From the NCBI GenBank assembly GCA_030068525.1, contig JASJOS010000010.1, positions 186,001-250,000 on the forward strand: DNA of 64,000 bases, read 5' to 3'. The notes beneath the pieces are model-generated. The model worked only from the letters and a program-made list of their open reading frames with translations, did no database searches and had not been told where the DNA came from. The position numbers were made by a program, and so were the translations under genes. The stretch comes from Xanthocytophaga flava (GTDB lineage: Bacteria; Bacteroidota; Bacteroidia; Cytophagales; 172606-1). Each line of letters begins with the position of its first letter. Positions within the stretch are counted from its first letter, which is position 1. This document shows, piece by piece, positions 33,455 to 43,042 of the stretch.

Positions 33455-34981
33455 ATGGATTCGTTGCGTGAACTCATCTCTTTAATTACCCAGAAACGGA
33501 TTAAAAAAGTTGAACTTTTCGACGAGAGCAATCGGAATAAGACGAGTAATTATTTTCGCTTATTTGAAGGTATTCACTCTCGTAAATATGACAACGATTT
33601 AGATGCCGCAAAAGACATTTATGATTGTTTGCCATCTGAGAAAAAGTATCTTATTTTAAAAACACGCCTTCGGCAAAAACTTCTTAACACACTCTTCTTC
33701 CTGGATTATGATGGAGAAAAATCCAGTGAATTTCAACGCATATCATATGATTGTAATAAACAATTGTATGCGATTAAAGTGCTTTTAATGGCAAACGCCA
33801 AGCGTCTGGCAGTTCCTATGGCTGAAAAGACATTGCGGTTGGCCGCTGATTATGAACTGACAGATATAGTACTGGAATGTGCCCGTATTTTGCGTGAACA
33901 TTATAGTGGCAACAATTATCAGGAGTTTCTTGAGTACAAAGATATTGCGGAGCGTACTGAGCAGCAGCAGCGAATTGAGAACATGGCTGAGCAATATTAT
34001 CAGGAAATTATTGCACTATATGCAAAATCGAAGGGGAATCGACTGAGAGTAAGGAAGATGGCAGATAAATACTACCATGCTCTGGAAGAGAATCTGCGTC
34101 CTTATGATAGTATTCGGTTACGATTATATTATTATAAAATCAAAATGTTGTTCTATCAGCTTTCTGATGATTATAAAGCTGCAATAGATGTTGTAAATGC
34201 ATTCGAAGAGTTTATTAGTCAAACTCCTGCTTTTCATCCTACCAGTCGTCTGGAAGAGCTGGCAATTCAAAAGATGAATTATTATCTTCATTTGAAGGAT
34301 TTCAGTGCAGGAGAAGCACATGCTCAAAAGTTTGCTTACTTGTTTGCTGATAAAAACCCTAATCAGTATACATTCAAGGAGTATCAGTTGTTATTGGCCA
34401 TGCATACCGAACATTATCTTCGGGCTGCAGAAATTTTCCACGAGGTTATTAGTCAGTCTACTTTTAGAACGTTATCAGAAGCGAAAAAAGAACGTTGGAG
34501 TACTTTCCAGGCCTATCTGCATTACATCTATAAGTATCAGAAAATCAAAGAAATCAGACCTTTGATTCAAAATTCAAAAACTGGTTTCCAATTGAGTGAT
34601 TTCCTTGAGAAAAAGCCGGAATTTGCCAAAGAACGCCGAGGCTTGAATGGTGCTATCTTAACAATACAGGTTTTATTCTTCCTGGAAAAGATGAATATAG
34701 ATAGCCTGATTGACCGCATTAATGAGATTGAACGATATACGCGTCGTTATCCGAAGAAAGATATGAACTTCAGAAGTGAGTGTTTCATCAATCTTCTTAC
34801 TCAGATGCGTGATGATGGCTTCCGTTTTTATCAGACTCGTAAGGCTACAGAAAAACTGTATGATGAGATGAAGTCTGTGATGATGGAATATTATGGTGGC
34901 AACCGTGCACTCGAAGTATTACCTTATGAAGTGATGTGGGATATGGTATTGGAAAAACTAAAAGGGTATAAGTATGGTTAG
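33455..34981 (+). CDS. large helical-repeat protein of unknown function
   Basis: 508 residues, cytoplasmic, almost all helical, with recurring Tyr/Leu/Ala positions as in TPR-like solenoids (DAAKDIYDCL, LAADYELTDIVLECARILREHY, FSAGEAHAQKFAYLFA). The N-terminus (LRELISLITQKRIKKVELFDES) and the conserved-looking C-terminus (MKSVMMEYYGGNRALEVLPYEVMWDMVLEKL) are distinctive. I believe similar proteins occur widely in Cytophagales without known function; this is recall, not a search. It is monocistronic, with its own terminator. Confidence 0.7.
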   Translation: MDSLRELISLITQKRIKKVELFDESNRNKTSNYFRLFEGIHSRKYDNDLDAAKDIYDCLPSEKKYLILKTRLRQKLLNTLFFLDYDGEKSSEFQRISYDCNKQLYAIKVLLMANAKRLAVPMAEKTLRLAADYELTDIVLECARILREHYSGNNYQEFLEYKDIAERTEQQQRIENMAEQYYQEIIALYAKSKGNRLRVRKMADKYYHALEENLRPYDSIRLRLYYYKIKMLFYQLSDDYKAAIDVVNAFEEFISQTPAFHPTSRLEELAIQKMNYYLHLKDFSAGEAHAQKFAYLFADKNPNQYTFKEYQLLLAMHTEHYLRAAEIFHEVISQSTFRTLSEAKKERWSTFQAYLHYIYKYQKIKEIRPLIQNSKTGFQLSDFLEKKPEFAKERRGLNGAILTIQVLFFLEKMNIDSLIDRINEIERYTRRYPKKDMNFRSECFINLLTQMRDDGFRFYQTRKATEKLYDEMKSVMMEYYGGNRALEVLPYEVMWDMVLEKLKGYKYG

Positions 34982-34998
34982 TGGCCATATATCTTCAT

Positions 34999-35033
34999 AA
35001 AAAATCCTGTCAGGAAAACTGACAGGATTTTTT
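34999..35033. terminator. bidirectional terminator
   Basis: AAAAAATCCTGTCAG, GAAAA loop and CTGACAGGATTTTTT form a 15-bp perfect stem between the helical-repeat gene and the convergent gene ending at 35047. Confidence 0.92.
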
Positions 35034-35046
35034 ATTTTAAAAGCTT

Positions 35047-35568
35047 TTAGAATACTACTCGTATTTCATCTTTGATGAACTTTAATGCACGGGAAGTAGG
35101 ATCTACATTTTGCTCAATCAATTGTTCGAAAATCCTTTTTGCTAATTCTATTCCACGGGCATCTGGCGGAATATTAGATGCGGAGTCATTAATAAGGACA
35201 ATGATCTCTTCCATAGCACTTTTGATTTGTGTCCAGGCTTCATCACTCATATACACCTGTTGAGATAGATTGTGGTTAAATTCCTCACGTACCTCGCTAA
35301 GCAACAAACTATGAAGTTCTGTTGCATTATATTCAGCATTATTGACACGCCGTATCAGATTGTTAGGTGCAATACGTTCCAGAAACAGACACATACGTTC
35401 ATAGGCTTGTAAGCGAATCGGCAGCACAAGATCTATATTTTTGCTTTTGACTTCGATTAGCTTTTGTTCAAATTGTTTGGTAAGAAAAGATTGCATGGTA
35501 AGGAACATTGCGTATAGCACCAAACCTGCTGGAAGTAAAATCTTTAGTAATTCTAAAACGTAACTCAT
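35047..35568 (-). CDS. membrane-anchored protein of unknown function
   Basis: 173 residues. An N-terminal membrane helix (about 6-28, ELLKILLPAGLVLYAMFLTMQSFL) is followed by a soluble helical domain (IDLVLPIRLQAYERMCLFLERI, VREEFNHNLSQQVYMSDEAWTQIKSAMEEI). Conserved-looking in composition; I associate this pattern with an uncharacterised Bacteroidota family. It has a good upstream promoter (35643-35674). Confidence 0.65.
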   Translation of the reverse strand: MSYVLELLKILLPAGLVLYAMFLTMQSFLTKQFEQKLIEVKSKNIDLVLPIRLQAYERMCLFLERIAPNNLIRRVNNAEYNATELHSLLLSEVREEFNHNLSQQVYMSDEAWTQIKSAMEEIIVLINDSASNIPPDARGIELAKRIFEQLIEQNVDPTSRALKFIKDEIRVVF

Positions 35569-35642
35569 AAAAATACCTTGGGGTTTTGTATCTGAAAAGA
35601 TAGTATTTTTGTTTTGAAACCTATTGTATGTATTTAGAGTTT

Positions 35643-35674
35643 CAAATCTAAGGAAATTGCCTGTTTAATATCAA
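35643..35674 (-). promoter_or_regulatory. promoter of the 35047-35568 gene
   Basis: On the minus strand, TTG (35674-35672), a 21-base spacer and TAGATTTG (35650-35643) match the Bacteroidota consensus. The start point would be near 35636, about 68 bases before the ATG at 35568. Confidence 0.58.
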
Positions 35675-35724
35675 GCTTATTTTTTAGGTTTTAAATAAGA
35701 TACGTGTAAGAAAATCAGTGGTTT

Positions 35725-36051
35725 ATGTCATTTTTTAAGGAAGAGTGCCCAATTACAATTACCTCTACTGCCATAGAACATATCCGGACTATATTGCAGG
35801 AAAAAAGTATTAATACCAATTTGTATGGCCTTCGGGTGGGAGTAAAGGGAGGTGGATGTGGAGGGGCTTCGCCACTACTGGGGTTTGATACAGTTAAGGA
35901 AAATGATCATTGTTATATGTTGAAAGATTTTTTTGTTATTGTCGAAAAAAAACATCTGATGTATGTGTTGGGACTTGAGATAGACTATGAGGATAATGGT
36001 GAAATTAAAGGTTTTGTGTTTAATAATCCAAATGAGAAGGCAGTAGTATAA
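35725..36051 (+). CDS. HesB/IscA-like protein lacking the C-terminal cysteines
   Basis: 108 residues with the A-type Fe-S carrier fold: ITSTAIEHIRTIL, LRVGVKGGGCGGASPLLGFD (first cysteine C45), and IDYEDNGEIKGFVFNNPNE. A-type carriers normally end in a CGCG motif right after this NPN segment. Here the protein stops a few residues later (KAVV) with no cysteine. C8 near the N-terminus and C62 in DHCYML are the only other cysteines. The role in cluster transfer is therefore doubtful; it may be a structural or regulatory relative. Confidence 0.78.
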   Translation: MSFFKEECPITITSTAIEHIRTILQEKSINTNLYGLRVGVKGGGCGGASPLLGFDTVKENDHCYMLKDFFVIVEKKHLMYVLGLEIDYEDNGEIKGFVFNNPNEKAVV

Positions 36052-36065
36052 GTGCTGCACTCAGT

Positions 36066-36641
36066 TCATTTCTCTGTAGTTGGAGGTAGCCAGTCATCCG
36101 TGAAATGTCTTCTGCCTTGAGGTTGGGTAAATTTTGAAGCATTGTATGTTTGTGATTGTCCTTTGGGAATAGATAAACTTTGCCAGTGGTCTCCACTAAA
36201 AAGTTTGGCTAAATAGACGATCTGTCCTACGTGATAGGGATAATGCGCCAGTTGTCTGTTAATCGCTTCCTGAACAGTATGTCCTTCATTGCGGATATAA
36301 ATAATGCGAGTAAGATCTGCCTCCTGTAATTGAGTAAGGGCGTTGAAAAGACATTCCCAGCCTTCATTCCACTTTTGAAGCAGATCGTCTGTGTTCTGGA
36401 TATGGTTTTCAAATTCTGCATCACGGTTTCTCCATTCTTTTTCACCATCTGTTGTGAGAAAATCTGTCCATCTGGATAACATATTCCCCCACAAATGATT
36501 GACAATGATAGCAATAGAGTTACTGGTAGGGTTAATCTGTTCAAATAGATTTTGTTCAGTCACCTGAGACATGGCTTTATCTCCAAGGTCTTTGTAGTAG
36601 CGAAACTGCTTTTTGATACTTTCCAGATATTCTGATTGCAT
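36066..36641 (-). CDS. DUF1572 (DinB-like) family protein
   Basis: 191 residues, four-helix bundle expected. The N-terminal YLESIKKQFRYYKDLGDKAM, the NSIAIIVNHLWGNMLSRWTDF block with a conserved His, and the RQLAHYPYHVGQIVYLAKL block match DUF1572. The His residues in NHLWG and HYPYHVGQ could form a DinB-like metal site. Function unknown. Convergent with the IscA-like gene; 27 bases downstream of the phosphatase gene in the same direction. Confidence 0.82.
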   Translation of the reverse strand: MQSEYLESIKKQFRYYKDLGDKAMSQVTEQNLFEQINPTSNSIAIIVNHLWGNMLSRWTDFLTTDGEKEWRNRDAEFENHIQNTDDLLQKWNEGWECLFNALTQLQEADLTRIIYIRNEGHTVQEAINRQLAHYPYHVGQIVYLAKLFSGDHWQSLSIPKGQSQTYNASKFTQPQGRRHFTDDWLPPTTEK

Positions 36642-36668
36642 ATACTTCCAGACACTAAAGTGAAAGAA

Positions 36669-37910
36669 TTATTTATCAGGGCTGCTAACCTTTAATGTAA
36701 GCAGGGTTACATCATCACGAAAAGGTGTATTCCCACAAAAGTCATGAATAGACTCAATCAGTTTTTGATGTAAATAAGATGGCTTTTCCTGTGAAAACTC
36801 CTTGATCACTTCCTCCATTCGTTCATCTCCATATTCTTCTTCCGTATTATTGCATGCTTCTACAACGCCATCTGTATAACCGAATAACAGGAAATGCGAG
36901 ACGTTTTCTACTACTTCATAATTTATAAAAGGTAGTGAATCAAAAATGCCAATTACAGTAGTTCCTGTTTTTAACCACCTATTATCTCCAGACTCATTAA
37001 TTAGTAAAGGAGGATGATGACCGGCATTAATGTATGTCAGTGTGTGAGCCCGATGGTCATACAATGCGAAAAAGCCTGTGATAAAGCGCTCTCCTCCTAG
37101 TATCTCATATAGTGTATGATTGAGTTCACTCACAATACGAAGCAAGTCTGTAGTCTGACGGATCAGAATACGTAATGAGGCTTGAAAGTTAGACATCAGC
37201 AATGCGGCAGGAATTCCTTTACCTGATACATCTGCAATACATACAAAGTATTTCTCATCAGGAAGTGCTATAAAATCATAATAATCACCACTTACACTTT
37301 GATGAGGAAAATAATCTGCTTTAACAGTGATATAGGGATTGTCTGGAAGCTTTTTAGGAAATAGCCGTTCCTGTACTCTTTTGGCAATCTGTAATTCTCT
37401 GTTCAAGGCTTCCTGCTCCATTTGTTTAGCAGCAAGCTTTTTGTTTTCAATGGCAACGACAATAAGGTTTGTTAATGTTTGAATGAACTTGGTATCTGTA
37501 GCAATACCTTCCCGATAGGCTATCTGATTTTGACTTAGAAAGACATACGCCAGTAGTGCATCACGATGATAAACAGGTATAATTTCATCAAACTCCTGAA
37601 AAATTACGGGAACTTGTTCATTTTCAGTAGAGGTAACTTCTTTCAGGTCCAGAGAAATCAGATCTTCATGTACATGATCAAAGGAAGATGTAGTACCAAA
37701 TACTGCCTTTTTTTCCCATCTGTCTTGGTAAATACAGAGCAGCAGCTTATTGATATGGAGATTGCCTCGTAAAATAAAATGATATATTTTATACAAAGCT
37801 TCTTCCGGCAGGTTATTATTGATAGCCTGCGTTACTTCAAGTAAAGAATTTAACTCCATTTGTTTAACATGGAGTTGATATTCAGGAGATTCTGCCAAAG
37901 AGGTTATCAT
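36669..37910 (-). CDS. SpoIIE/RsbU-type PP2C serine phosphatase with GAF-like domain
   Basis: 413 residues. Residues about 20-165 form a GAF-like sensory region. A coiled-coil linker (AAKQMEQEALNRELQIAKRVQERLFP) follows. The phosphatase domain (about 200-410) carries SGDYYDFIAL, CIADVSGKGIPAALLMSN (metal-binding Asp) and FRDDVTLLTLKV. This group controls anti-sigma antagonists in partner-switch pathways. No kinase or STAS protein is adjacent. No membrane segment. Confidence 0.9.
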   Translation of the reverse strand: MITSLAESPEYQLHVKQMELNSLLEVTQAINNNLPEEALYKIYHFILRGNLHINKLLLCIYQDRWEKKAVFGTTSSFDHVHEDLISLDLKEVTSTENEQVPVIFQEFDEIIPVYHRDALLAYVFLSQNQIAYREGIATDTKFIQTLTNLIVVAIENKKLAAKQMEQEALNRELQIAKRVQERLFPKKLPDNPYITVKADYFPHQSVSGDYYDFIALPDEKYFVCIADVSGKGIPAALLMSNFQASLRILIRQTTDLLRIVSELNHTLYEILGGERFITGFFALYDHRAHTLTYINAGHHPPLLINESGDNRWLKTGTTVIGIFDSLPFINYEVVENVSHFLLFGYTDGVVEACNNTEEEYGDERMEEVIKEFSQEKPSYLHQKLIESIHDFCGNTPFRDDVTLLTLKVSSPDK

Positions 37911-38050
37911 TAAGCTGGTGGTTACCTACGTATTTATACTTCCATTAAATCGAGTATAGCTTCTACATAACTCTGTCAGGGTAGTTTGTTTGCGCTGAAT
38001 ATCGGGTAATTTATGAATACAATCTGTGAATTATAAGAAGCTGGCTAAAA

Positions 38051-38311
38051 TTACTCACCTGTACTATGAAAAGCCAGCAAGCCTTTTTTTGTTGCCAGAT
38101 AATAAAAAGTATGATAGCTTTTTTCAAAGTCACTGTCTGAAACAGGGATCTCCTCATCAACACTCTGAAGGACTTTGATCCAACCTTTCTGTGCCAGTTC
38201 ATACAACGTTTGCTTAAGCATTTCTTCCGTAAGTTCAAGGTTTTCTGAAAGATAGGAGAAGGACTGCACAAAGTGTAGTTCATCTAATATATCCAGTTCC
38301 TGATCTGTCAT
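38051..38311 (-). CDS. small winged-helix-like protein of unknown function
   Basis: 86 residues, acidic. The pattern EMLKQTLYELAQKGWIKVLQ, then FYYLATKKGLLAFHS, resembles a small winged-helix (recognition helix followed by a beta wing and the TxKG element common in PadR/MarR-like folds). No DNA-binding role is proven. It has a candidate -7 box 39 bases upstream. Confidence 0.6.
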   Translation of the reverse strand: MTDQELDILDELHFVQSFSYLSENLELTEEMLKQTLYELAQKGWIKVLQSVDEEIPVSDSDFEKSYHTFYYLATKKGLLAFHSTGE

Positions 38312-38349
38312 GACGATAATATATAATATAAATAGAATTAAGATTTTTG

Positions 38350-38357
38350 CAAATGTA
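38350..38357 (-). promoter_or_regulatory. candidate -7 promoter box of the small winged-helix gene
   Basis: TACATTTG on the minus strand fits TAnnTTTG, with a predicted start near 38343 and the ATG at 38311. No clear -33 TTG. Confidence 0.38.
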
Positions 38358-38407
38358 CAGATATTATTGGATGGGTGTACTTCTGTTAGGGTTTTATTCT
38401 GCCAGAC

Positions 38408-39583
38408 TTATTGATCCAGTTTTCTTCCTTTCCATGAATATCCCTTTTTCTGAGCTGTCAGCCCAAAGAAAACAACATAAAGAGGATATATCCATTGTAC
38501 TGGAAATATCCAGACAATAAGGTGTCGTTTTTTGAGAAAAGATAATAAACTTCCTAATAATACCCATTCAGATATCCAGCGAAGGGAGATTCCTGTAATA
38601 AAGAAAATAGGAGGGAGAATATTGATAAAGAGTGCCGAAATACTGGCAAGTAAACTAAGACAGTTCATAAAAATAAAAACAGCAACTGCACTTACCCTCC
38701 AGTCTGAATAGAGATGCCACTTGCTAGCCCACCGTCTGCGTTGCTGATAAAACGCCTTGAGGTTGGGTTGTGGTTGGGTGATGACAATGGCTTGAGATTG
38801 TTTTAAGAAGTGAACTTGTGTTGGATAAATCTGGTAAATTTTGTGCATAAGAAACAGATCATCTCCTGTAGCCGTTGAGGCCGTGTCTTTATATCCATGT
38901 ACTTCTACAAATGCTCTTCTGGTAAAAGCCAGATTAGCAGCGTTGCACATAGTGGGTATGCCCATTTGTAACGTCGCTGCTCCAGAACCAATCAAACTGG
39001 CAAACTCTACTGCCTGGATTTTGGCAAAAATACTTGGTTCACTAAATGTTACAGCTCCACAAATCATTTGAGCGTTTGTTTGCACCTGGAAATTAGCAAT
39101 AATTTTTAACCAATCAGCAGGTACTATACAGTCACCATCTGTTGTTACAATCAATTCTCCATCTGATTCTGAAATCGCCCACTCAATACCTTTTTTCTTA
39201 AAGTTTCCGTTTATAGATTCAGCAGAGGGATGAGCTTTCAATTCCAGTATGTGAAGCGGAAAAGAGGATATTGACTGAAAGTCCTTAAGCAATGAGACTG
39301 TTGCATCTATAGAAAAGTCATCTACTATGTAAACGCTAAAAAGGTGTTTAGGATAGGTTTGATGACTTAGCGAGTTTAGCAGATTTAGAATATTGGATGC
39401 TTCATCTCGTACAACAACAATAACAGAGATCCGGGTTTGGACTATAGTCTCGGTAACTGGATTATATATAGGTAACTTCTGCCATGCTATCCAGAGGATA
39501 AGTGTAAATAGGGCATACAGAATCTGGATGATGAGAAATATATAGGCGAAAATCAAGGAAACAGAAATCTGGTTAAGATACAA
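38408..39583 (-). CDS. membrane-anchored family 2 glycosyltransferase
   Basis: 391 residues. One membrane helix at the N-terminus (about 8-33) and two to three at the C-terminus (about 295-380). The GT2 catalytic domain carries ISVIVVVRDEASNILNLL, VDDFSIDAT, VTTDGDCIVP (DxD-like) and a QRRRWASKW motif near residue 270, as in processive cellulose/hyaluronan-type enzymes. The start is a TTG, because no ATG is available before the first motif. Product unknown; cell-surface polysaccharide or glycolipid is likely. Confidence 0.85.
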   Translation of the reverse strand: MYLNQISVSLIFAYIFLIIQILYALFTLILWIAWQKLPIYNPVTETIVQTRISVIVVVRDEASNILNLLNSLSHQTYPKHLFSVYIVDDFSIDATVSLLKDFQSISSFPLHILELKAHPSAESINGNFKKKGIEWAISESDGELIVTTDGDCIVPADWLKIIANFQVQTNAQMICGAVTFSEPSIFAKIQAVEFASLIGSGAATLQMGIPTMCNAANLAFTRRAFVEVHGYKDTASTATGDDLFLMHKIYQIYPTQVHFLKQSQAIVITQPQPNLKAFYQQRRRWASKWHLYSDWRVSAVAVFIFMNCLSLLASISALFINILPPIFFITGISLRWISEWVLLGSLLSFLKKRHLIVWIFPVQWIYPLYVVFFGLTAQKKGYSWKGRKLDQ

Positions 39584-39700
39584 ATGTAGAGGTCTTTATG
39601 CGATTCCCATAGGAGTAACTGATACAAAATAGTAGAATAACAAAAGATTTAATTTTTGGCTAGCATCCTATATTCTTCTAATTCATATTAACTTGCATTC

Positions 39701-40261
39701 ATGAAAACAGAGGAAACAGAACGTATTATTCTGGGGGTTGATCCTGGGACCCGCTTTATGGGATTTGGTGTTTTACGGGTACAGGGAAAAAATAAATTGC
39801 AATTGCTTCAATTTGGTGTGATTAATCTGAGTAAATATGCTAATCAGGAAATCAAATTAAAGAAGATCTTCGAAAAAATCACAGGCTTGCTAGAGGAATA
39901 CATGCCTGATGAGATGGCTATTGAAGCCCCATTTCATGGAAAGAACGTACAATCTATGTTAAAGTTGGGAAGAGCACAGGGGGTAGCTATGGCCGCAGCA
40001 CTCATGCGAGAAGTCCCGATTATCGAATATGCACCTAAAAAAATAAAACAGTCAGTAACAGGAAATGGGAACGCTTCAAAGGAACAAGTGGCTGCTATGT
40101 TGAAATCACAATTCAAATTTGAAGAAACACCTGAATTACTAGATGCTACAGATGCATTGGCTGTTGCTGTGTGTCACTACTATCAGGGTGGAGCTACTCA
40201 AGTAAGCCAAACCAAGAGTTGGGCTGCTTTTATAAGCAAGAACCCAGATCGGGTTAAATAG
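39701..40261 (+). CDS. ruvC: crossover junction endodeoxyribonuclease RuvC
   Basis: 186 residues. It resolves Holliday junctions as a dimer. Acidic active-site residues are in [14 protein letters not shown] (D14), [11 protein letters not shown] and [13 protein letters not shown] near residues 147-160. [13 protein letters not shown] is the usual dimer/DNA-binding helix. No ruvA or ruvB adjacent, which is common in this phylum. Confidence 0.95.
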   Translation: MKTEETERIILGVDPGTRFMGFGVLRVQGKNKLQLLQFGVINLSKYANQEIKLKKIFEKITGLLEEYMPDEMAIEAPFHGKNVQSMLKLGRAQGVAMAAALMREVPIIEYAPKKIKQSVTGNGNASKEQVAAMLKSQFKFEETPELLDATDALAVAVCHYYQGGATQVSQTKSWAAFISKNPDRVK

Positions 40262-40277
40262 ACAGATGAAATGAATA

Positions 40278-40318
40278 AATACAATAAAAGCCAGAGTAAG
40301 TCTGGCTTTTATTGTATT
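40278..40318. terminator. bidirectional terminator between ruvC and the CvfB-like gene
   Basis: An 18-bp perfect stem (AATACAATAAAAGCCAGA, GTAAG loop, then its complement). The right arm overlaps the stop codon of the convergent CvfB-like gene at 40317. Confidence 0.9.
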
Positions 40319-41147
40319 AGGTCAGTCGGATGCCTGTTTCTTCAATAACTATTAATCTTCTTTTATAAAGATCTCCAACTGCTTTTTTATATGTTTTTTT
40401 ACTTATCCCAAATAGTTCATAGATAGTCTCTGCAGGGCTTTTATCTGTCACTGCCATAAAACCTCCTTCTTCCTGAAGCCGAATAAAAATGCTCTCTGCA
40501 ATATCTTCTACCTTATCAAAGCCTGGCTTATGTAAAATCAAATCAATTTTAAAGTCCTCTCGTACTTGTTTTACGTAGCCAATGATGCGGTCTCCGGTTG
40601 TCAGAGGTTGAAATATTTCGTTATCATACAGCATCCCACTGTATTGATTGTTAATAATAGCTTTAAACCCTAACTCTGTTTTTTGATAAATTAGTAAATC
40701 CACCAATTGGCCTACTTCTAGTTCAGGTTCTGATTTGTCCAGAAACTGTTCTATCTTGGCTGAAGCGACGATACGTCGGGTTCCCTCATCCAGATAAACA
40801 TATACTATATAGAATTTCCCTTCCTGCATACTCATCTTTTGTTCCCGAAAAGGAACAAGCAAGTCTTTCAGAAGTCCCCAGTCAAGAAAAGTGCCTGTTG
40901 CATTAATAGAAACAGCCTTCAGGTAAGCAAAGTCTCCTACTTGGGCCAGAGGAGTTTCTGTGGTGGCAATAATCCTATCTTCCGAATCAAGATAGATAAA
41001 TGCATCAATGCGATCTCCGGTTTTGCAGTCTTCGGGTACATACCGTTTGGGCATTAGAATTTCTCCATCTTTTCCTCCATCCAGATAAATTCCAAAGTCT
41101 AATACCTTAACAACCTTTAATAGATTATAACGTCCAATTTTTGCCAT
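40317..41147 (-). CDS. CvfB-like S1 RNA-binding protein
   Basis: 276 residues. It has tandem S1-type OB folds: GRYNLLKVVKVLDFGIYLDGG and ILMPKRYVPEDCKTGDRIDAFIYLDSEDRIIATT at the N-terminus, then INATGTFLDWGLLKDLLVPFREQK and further copies. A C-terminal winged helix follows (ETIYELFGISKKTYKKAVGDLYKRRLI). This is the layout of the CvfB/YitL family, RNA-binding proteins that affect expression of many genes. Confidence 0.9.
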   Translation of the reverse strand: MAKIGRYNLLKVVKVLDFGIYLDGGKDGEILMPKRYVPEDCKTGDRIDAFIYLDSEDRIIATTETPLAQVGDFAYLKAVSINATGTFLDWGLLKDLLVPFREQKMSMQEGKFYIVYVYLDEGTRRIVASAKIEQFLDKSEPELEVGQLVDLLIYQKTELGFKAIINNQYSGMLYDNEIFQPLTTGDRIIGYVKQVREDFKIDLILHKPGFDKVEDIAESIFIRLQEEGGFMAVTDKSPAETIYELFGISKKTYKKAVGDLYKRRLIVIEETGIRLT

Positions 41148-41213
41148 AAATAAAATCTATGTGAGAAACCTGAGTCCATCAGGTTTATAAATTATCTGCA
41201 AGATACAGATTAA

Positions 41214-42212
41214 TTAATACTCATTGGCATTAGACTCCTGTGGTTTGGAAGAAGCTGTGCCTGTTGTCTCTGGTACAATAGGTTTAGATGCGCGTAAGGG
41301 TGGCTTGGGAGTATTTTTTCGTGGAATTAATAAAATATAACTTTTCTTCTTAATAGTCAGTGTATTTTTTTTAATCCAGGGGTTATAACTCCGAAGTGTC
41401 TGATAGGTAATACCATATTGCTGAGCAAAGGCCGTCAGATTCGGAATAGATTTATTAACCTTGATCATTCGTATTCTGGAATTAAGTGTAGAATAGCGAC
41501 TTACTTTGTATCCATACTCTTTGGGATGTTCAACCAGTTGTTTTACAGCCAGAATTCGGAATATATAGTCTGTTGTCTGCTGGTTAAGTTTTAATTGATA
41601 GAACGAACTTTTTCTCTGGCGTAACATAGCCTGAGTCATTCCGTTAATACCAGAGTTGTAAGATGCTGCTGCATTCGTCCAACTGCTAAATAAAAGATGG
41701 GCACTTTGCAGATACCGGCATGCTGCCTGAGTAGCCAGAAGTGGATGGTAACGTTCATCTACTTCATCGTTGATTACCAAGCCATAGTTGCGGGCTGTTT
41801 GTGGGATAATCTGCCAGAATCCACCTGCATTTTTAGGAGAGTCTACATTTTGTAAACCACTTTCTACAACTGCCAGATATTTCAGATCTTCTGGTACTTT
41901 GTATTGTTTGAGAATAGCCGTAATATGTGGAAGCCAGAAATGTGCTCTATCCAGCATAACAGCCCTGGCCGGATGCCAATAGGTTTGTGATTTTAATTCT
42001 TTGGCGAATCGACGGGAAACTTTTTTGTCTTCCAGAGGAACAGTTTCTCCTGCAAAATAAATTTGATCGGGAGGATTTTCTGATGAATAGAATTGAGGGC
42101 CAGTATTGAATGTAAAGTTAAAATTAAATTCCTCTGATAGTTTGACATAAATGCCATAACCTACCAGAAGGAATGCCAGAATCAGAACAGCGATAAGTTG
42201 GGTCTTTCTCAA
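41214..42212 (-). CDS. lytic murein transglycosylase with C-terminal LysM
   Basis: 332 residues. An N-terminal membrane helix (about 4-24) anchors it to the envelope. The SLT-type catalytic domain has the Glu in LAVVESGLQNVDSPKNAGGFWQI (near residue 112) and the AAASYNSGINGM block. The LysM-like peptidoglycan-binding motif is SIPNLTAFAQQYGITYQTLRSYN followed by YILLIP. The MltD-like layout fits cleavage of glycan strands during growth. The tail is Pro/Ser/Thr-rich. It lies two bases after the LOG-like gene, probably one transcript. Confidence 0.9.
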   Translation of the reverse strand: MRKTQLIAVLILAFLLVGYGIYVKLSEEFNFNFTFNTGPQFYSSENPPDQIYFAGETVPLEDKKVSRRFAKELKSQTYWHPARAVMLDRAHFWLPHITAILKQYKVPEDLKYLAVVESGLQNVDSPKNAGGFWQIIPQTARNYGLVINDEVDERYHPLLATQAACRYLQSAHLLFSSWTNAAASYNSGINGMTQAMLRQRKSSFYQLKLNQQTTDYIFRILAVKQLVEHPKEYGYKVSRYSTLNSRIRMIKVNKSIPNLTAFAQQYGITYQTLRSYNPWIKKNTLTIKKKSYILLIPRKNTPKPPLRASKPIVPETTGTASSKPQESNANEY

Positions 42213-42214
42213 AG

Positions 42215-42943
42215 TTAAAAATTAGGTTGCAACAAATACCTTGAGTAAAAATCATCTATGACTTTTACTGCTTCCGCAGGTGTATCAACCAGATTGATAA
42301 GACGCATATCATCAGGACTAATATTCCGTTCCTGACCTAATACAACTTCTTCAATCCAGTTTAGTAATCCCTGCCAATATGATTTACCGACAAGTACAAT
42401 CGGAAAACGTCCTATCTTTTCAGTCTGTATTAAAGTAATAGCTTCAAATAACTCATCCAGTGTACCCATACCTCCCGGCATTACAACAAACCCCTGTGAG
42501 TATTTAATGAACATTACCTTACGTACAAAGAAGTAATCAAAACTGATTAGCTTATCCGGATCAATATATATATTACTGCTTTGCTCAAAAGGTAACACAA
42601 TATTAATACCAACTGATTTTCCACCTTGTTCAAATGCACCTTTATTACCTGCTTCCATTATACCCGGACCACCTCCTGTAATAACTCCATATCCATGTCT
42701 GACTAGTTTGGCCGCAATTTCTTCGGCTATTTTATAATATGGATTGTCTGGTTTTGTACGTGCTGAACCGAAAATAGACACACATGGACCTATCTTGGCA
42801 AGCTTTTCAAATCCTCCTACAAATTCTGACATTATCTTAAAAACGGCCCATGAGTCATTACTCTTTATTTCATTCCAGTCTCTGGCTTGAAAAGCATCCC
42901 GTATTTTCCGTTCTTCTACACTTATTTTGTTATTTTCAATCAT
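42215..42943 (-). CDS. LOG family (TIGR00730) nucleotide phosphoribohydrolase
   Basis: 242 residues, Rossmann-like fold. The signature PGGMGTLDELFEAITLIQT carries the PGGxGTxxE motif. The earlier VSIFGSARTKPDNPYY and YGVITGGGPGIMEAGNKGA blocks complete the fold. The family hydrolyses nucleoside monophosphates to free base and ribose phosphate (AMP or cytokinin ribotides). Often misannotated as lysine decarboxylase. Start at the ATG 42943. Confidence 0.92.
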   Translation of the reverse strand: MIENNKISVEERKIRDAFQARDWNEIKSNDSWAVFKIMSEFVGGFEKLAKIGPCVSIFGSARTKPDNPYYKIAEEIAAKLVRHGYGVITGGGPGIMEAGNKGAFEQGGKSVGINIVLPFEQSSNIYIDPDKLISFDYFFVRKVMFIKYSQGFVVMPGGMGTLDELFEAITLIQTEKIGRFPIVLVGKSYWQGLLNWIEEVVLGQERNISPDDMRLINLVDTPAEAVKVIDDFYSRYLLQPNF

Positions 42944-43042
42944 GATTTTGTCCTTCCTGATTTATAGTTGTAAAATAGAATCTTTTACCTTACAAAAACC
43001 TTGTTATTTATGGCTTTTCTCTTTTAAGTAAGATTTAAAGAT

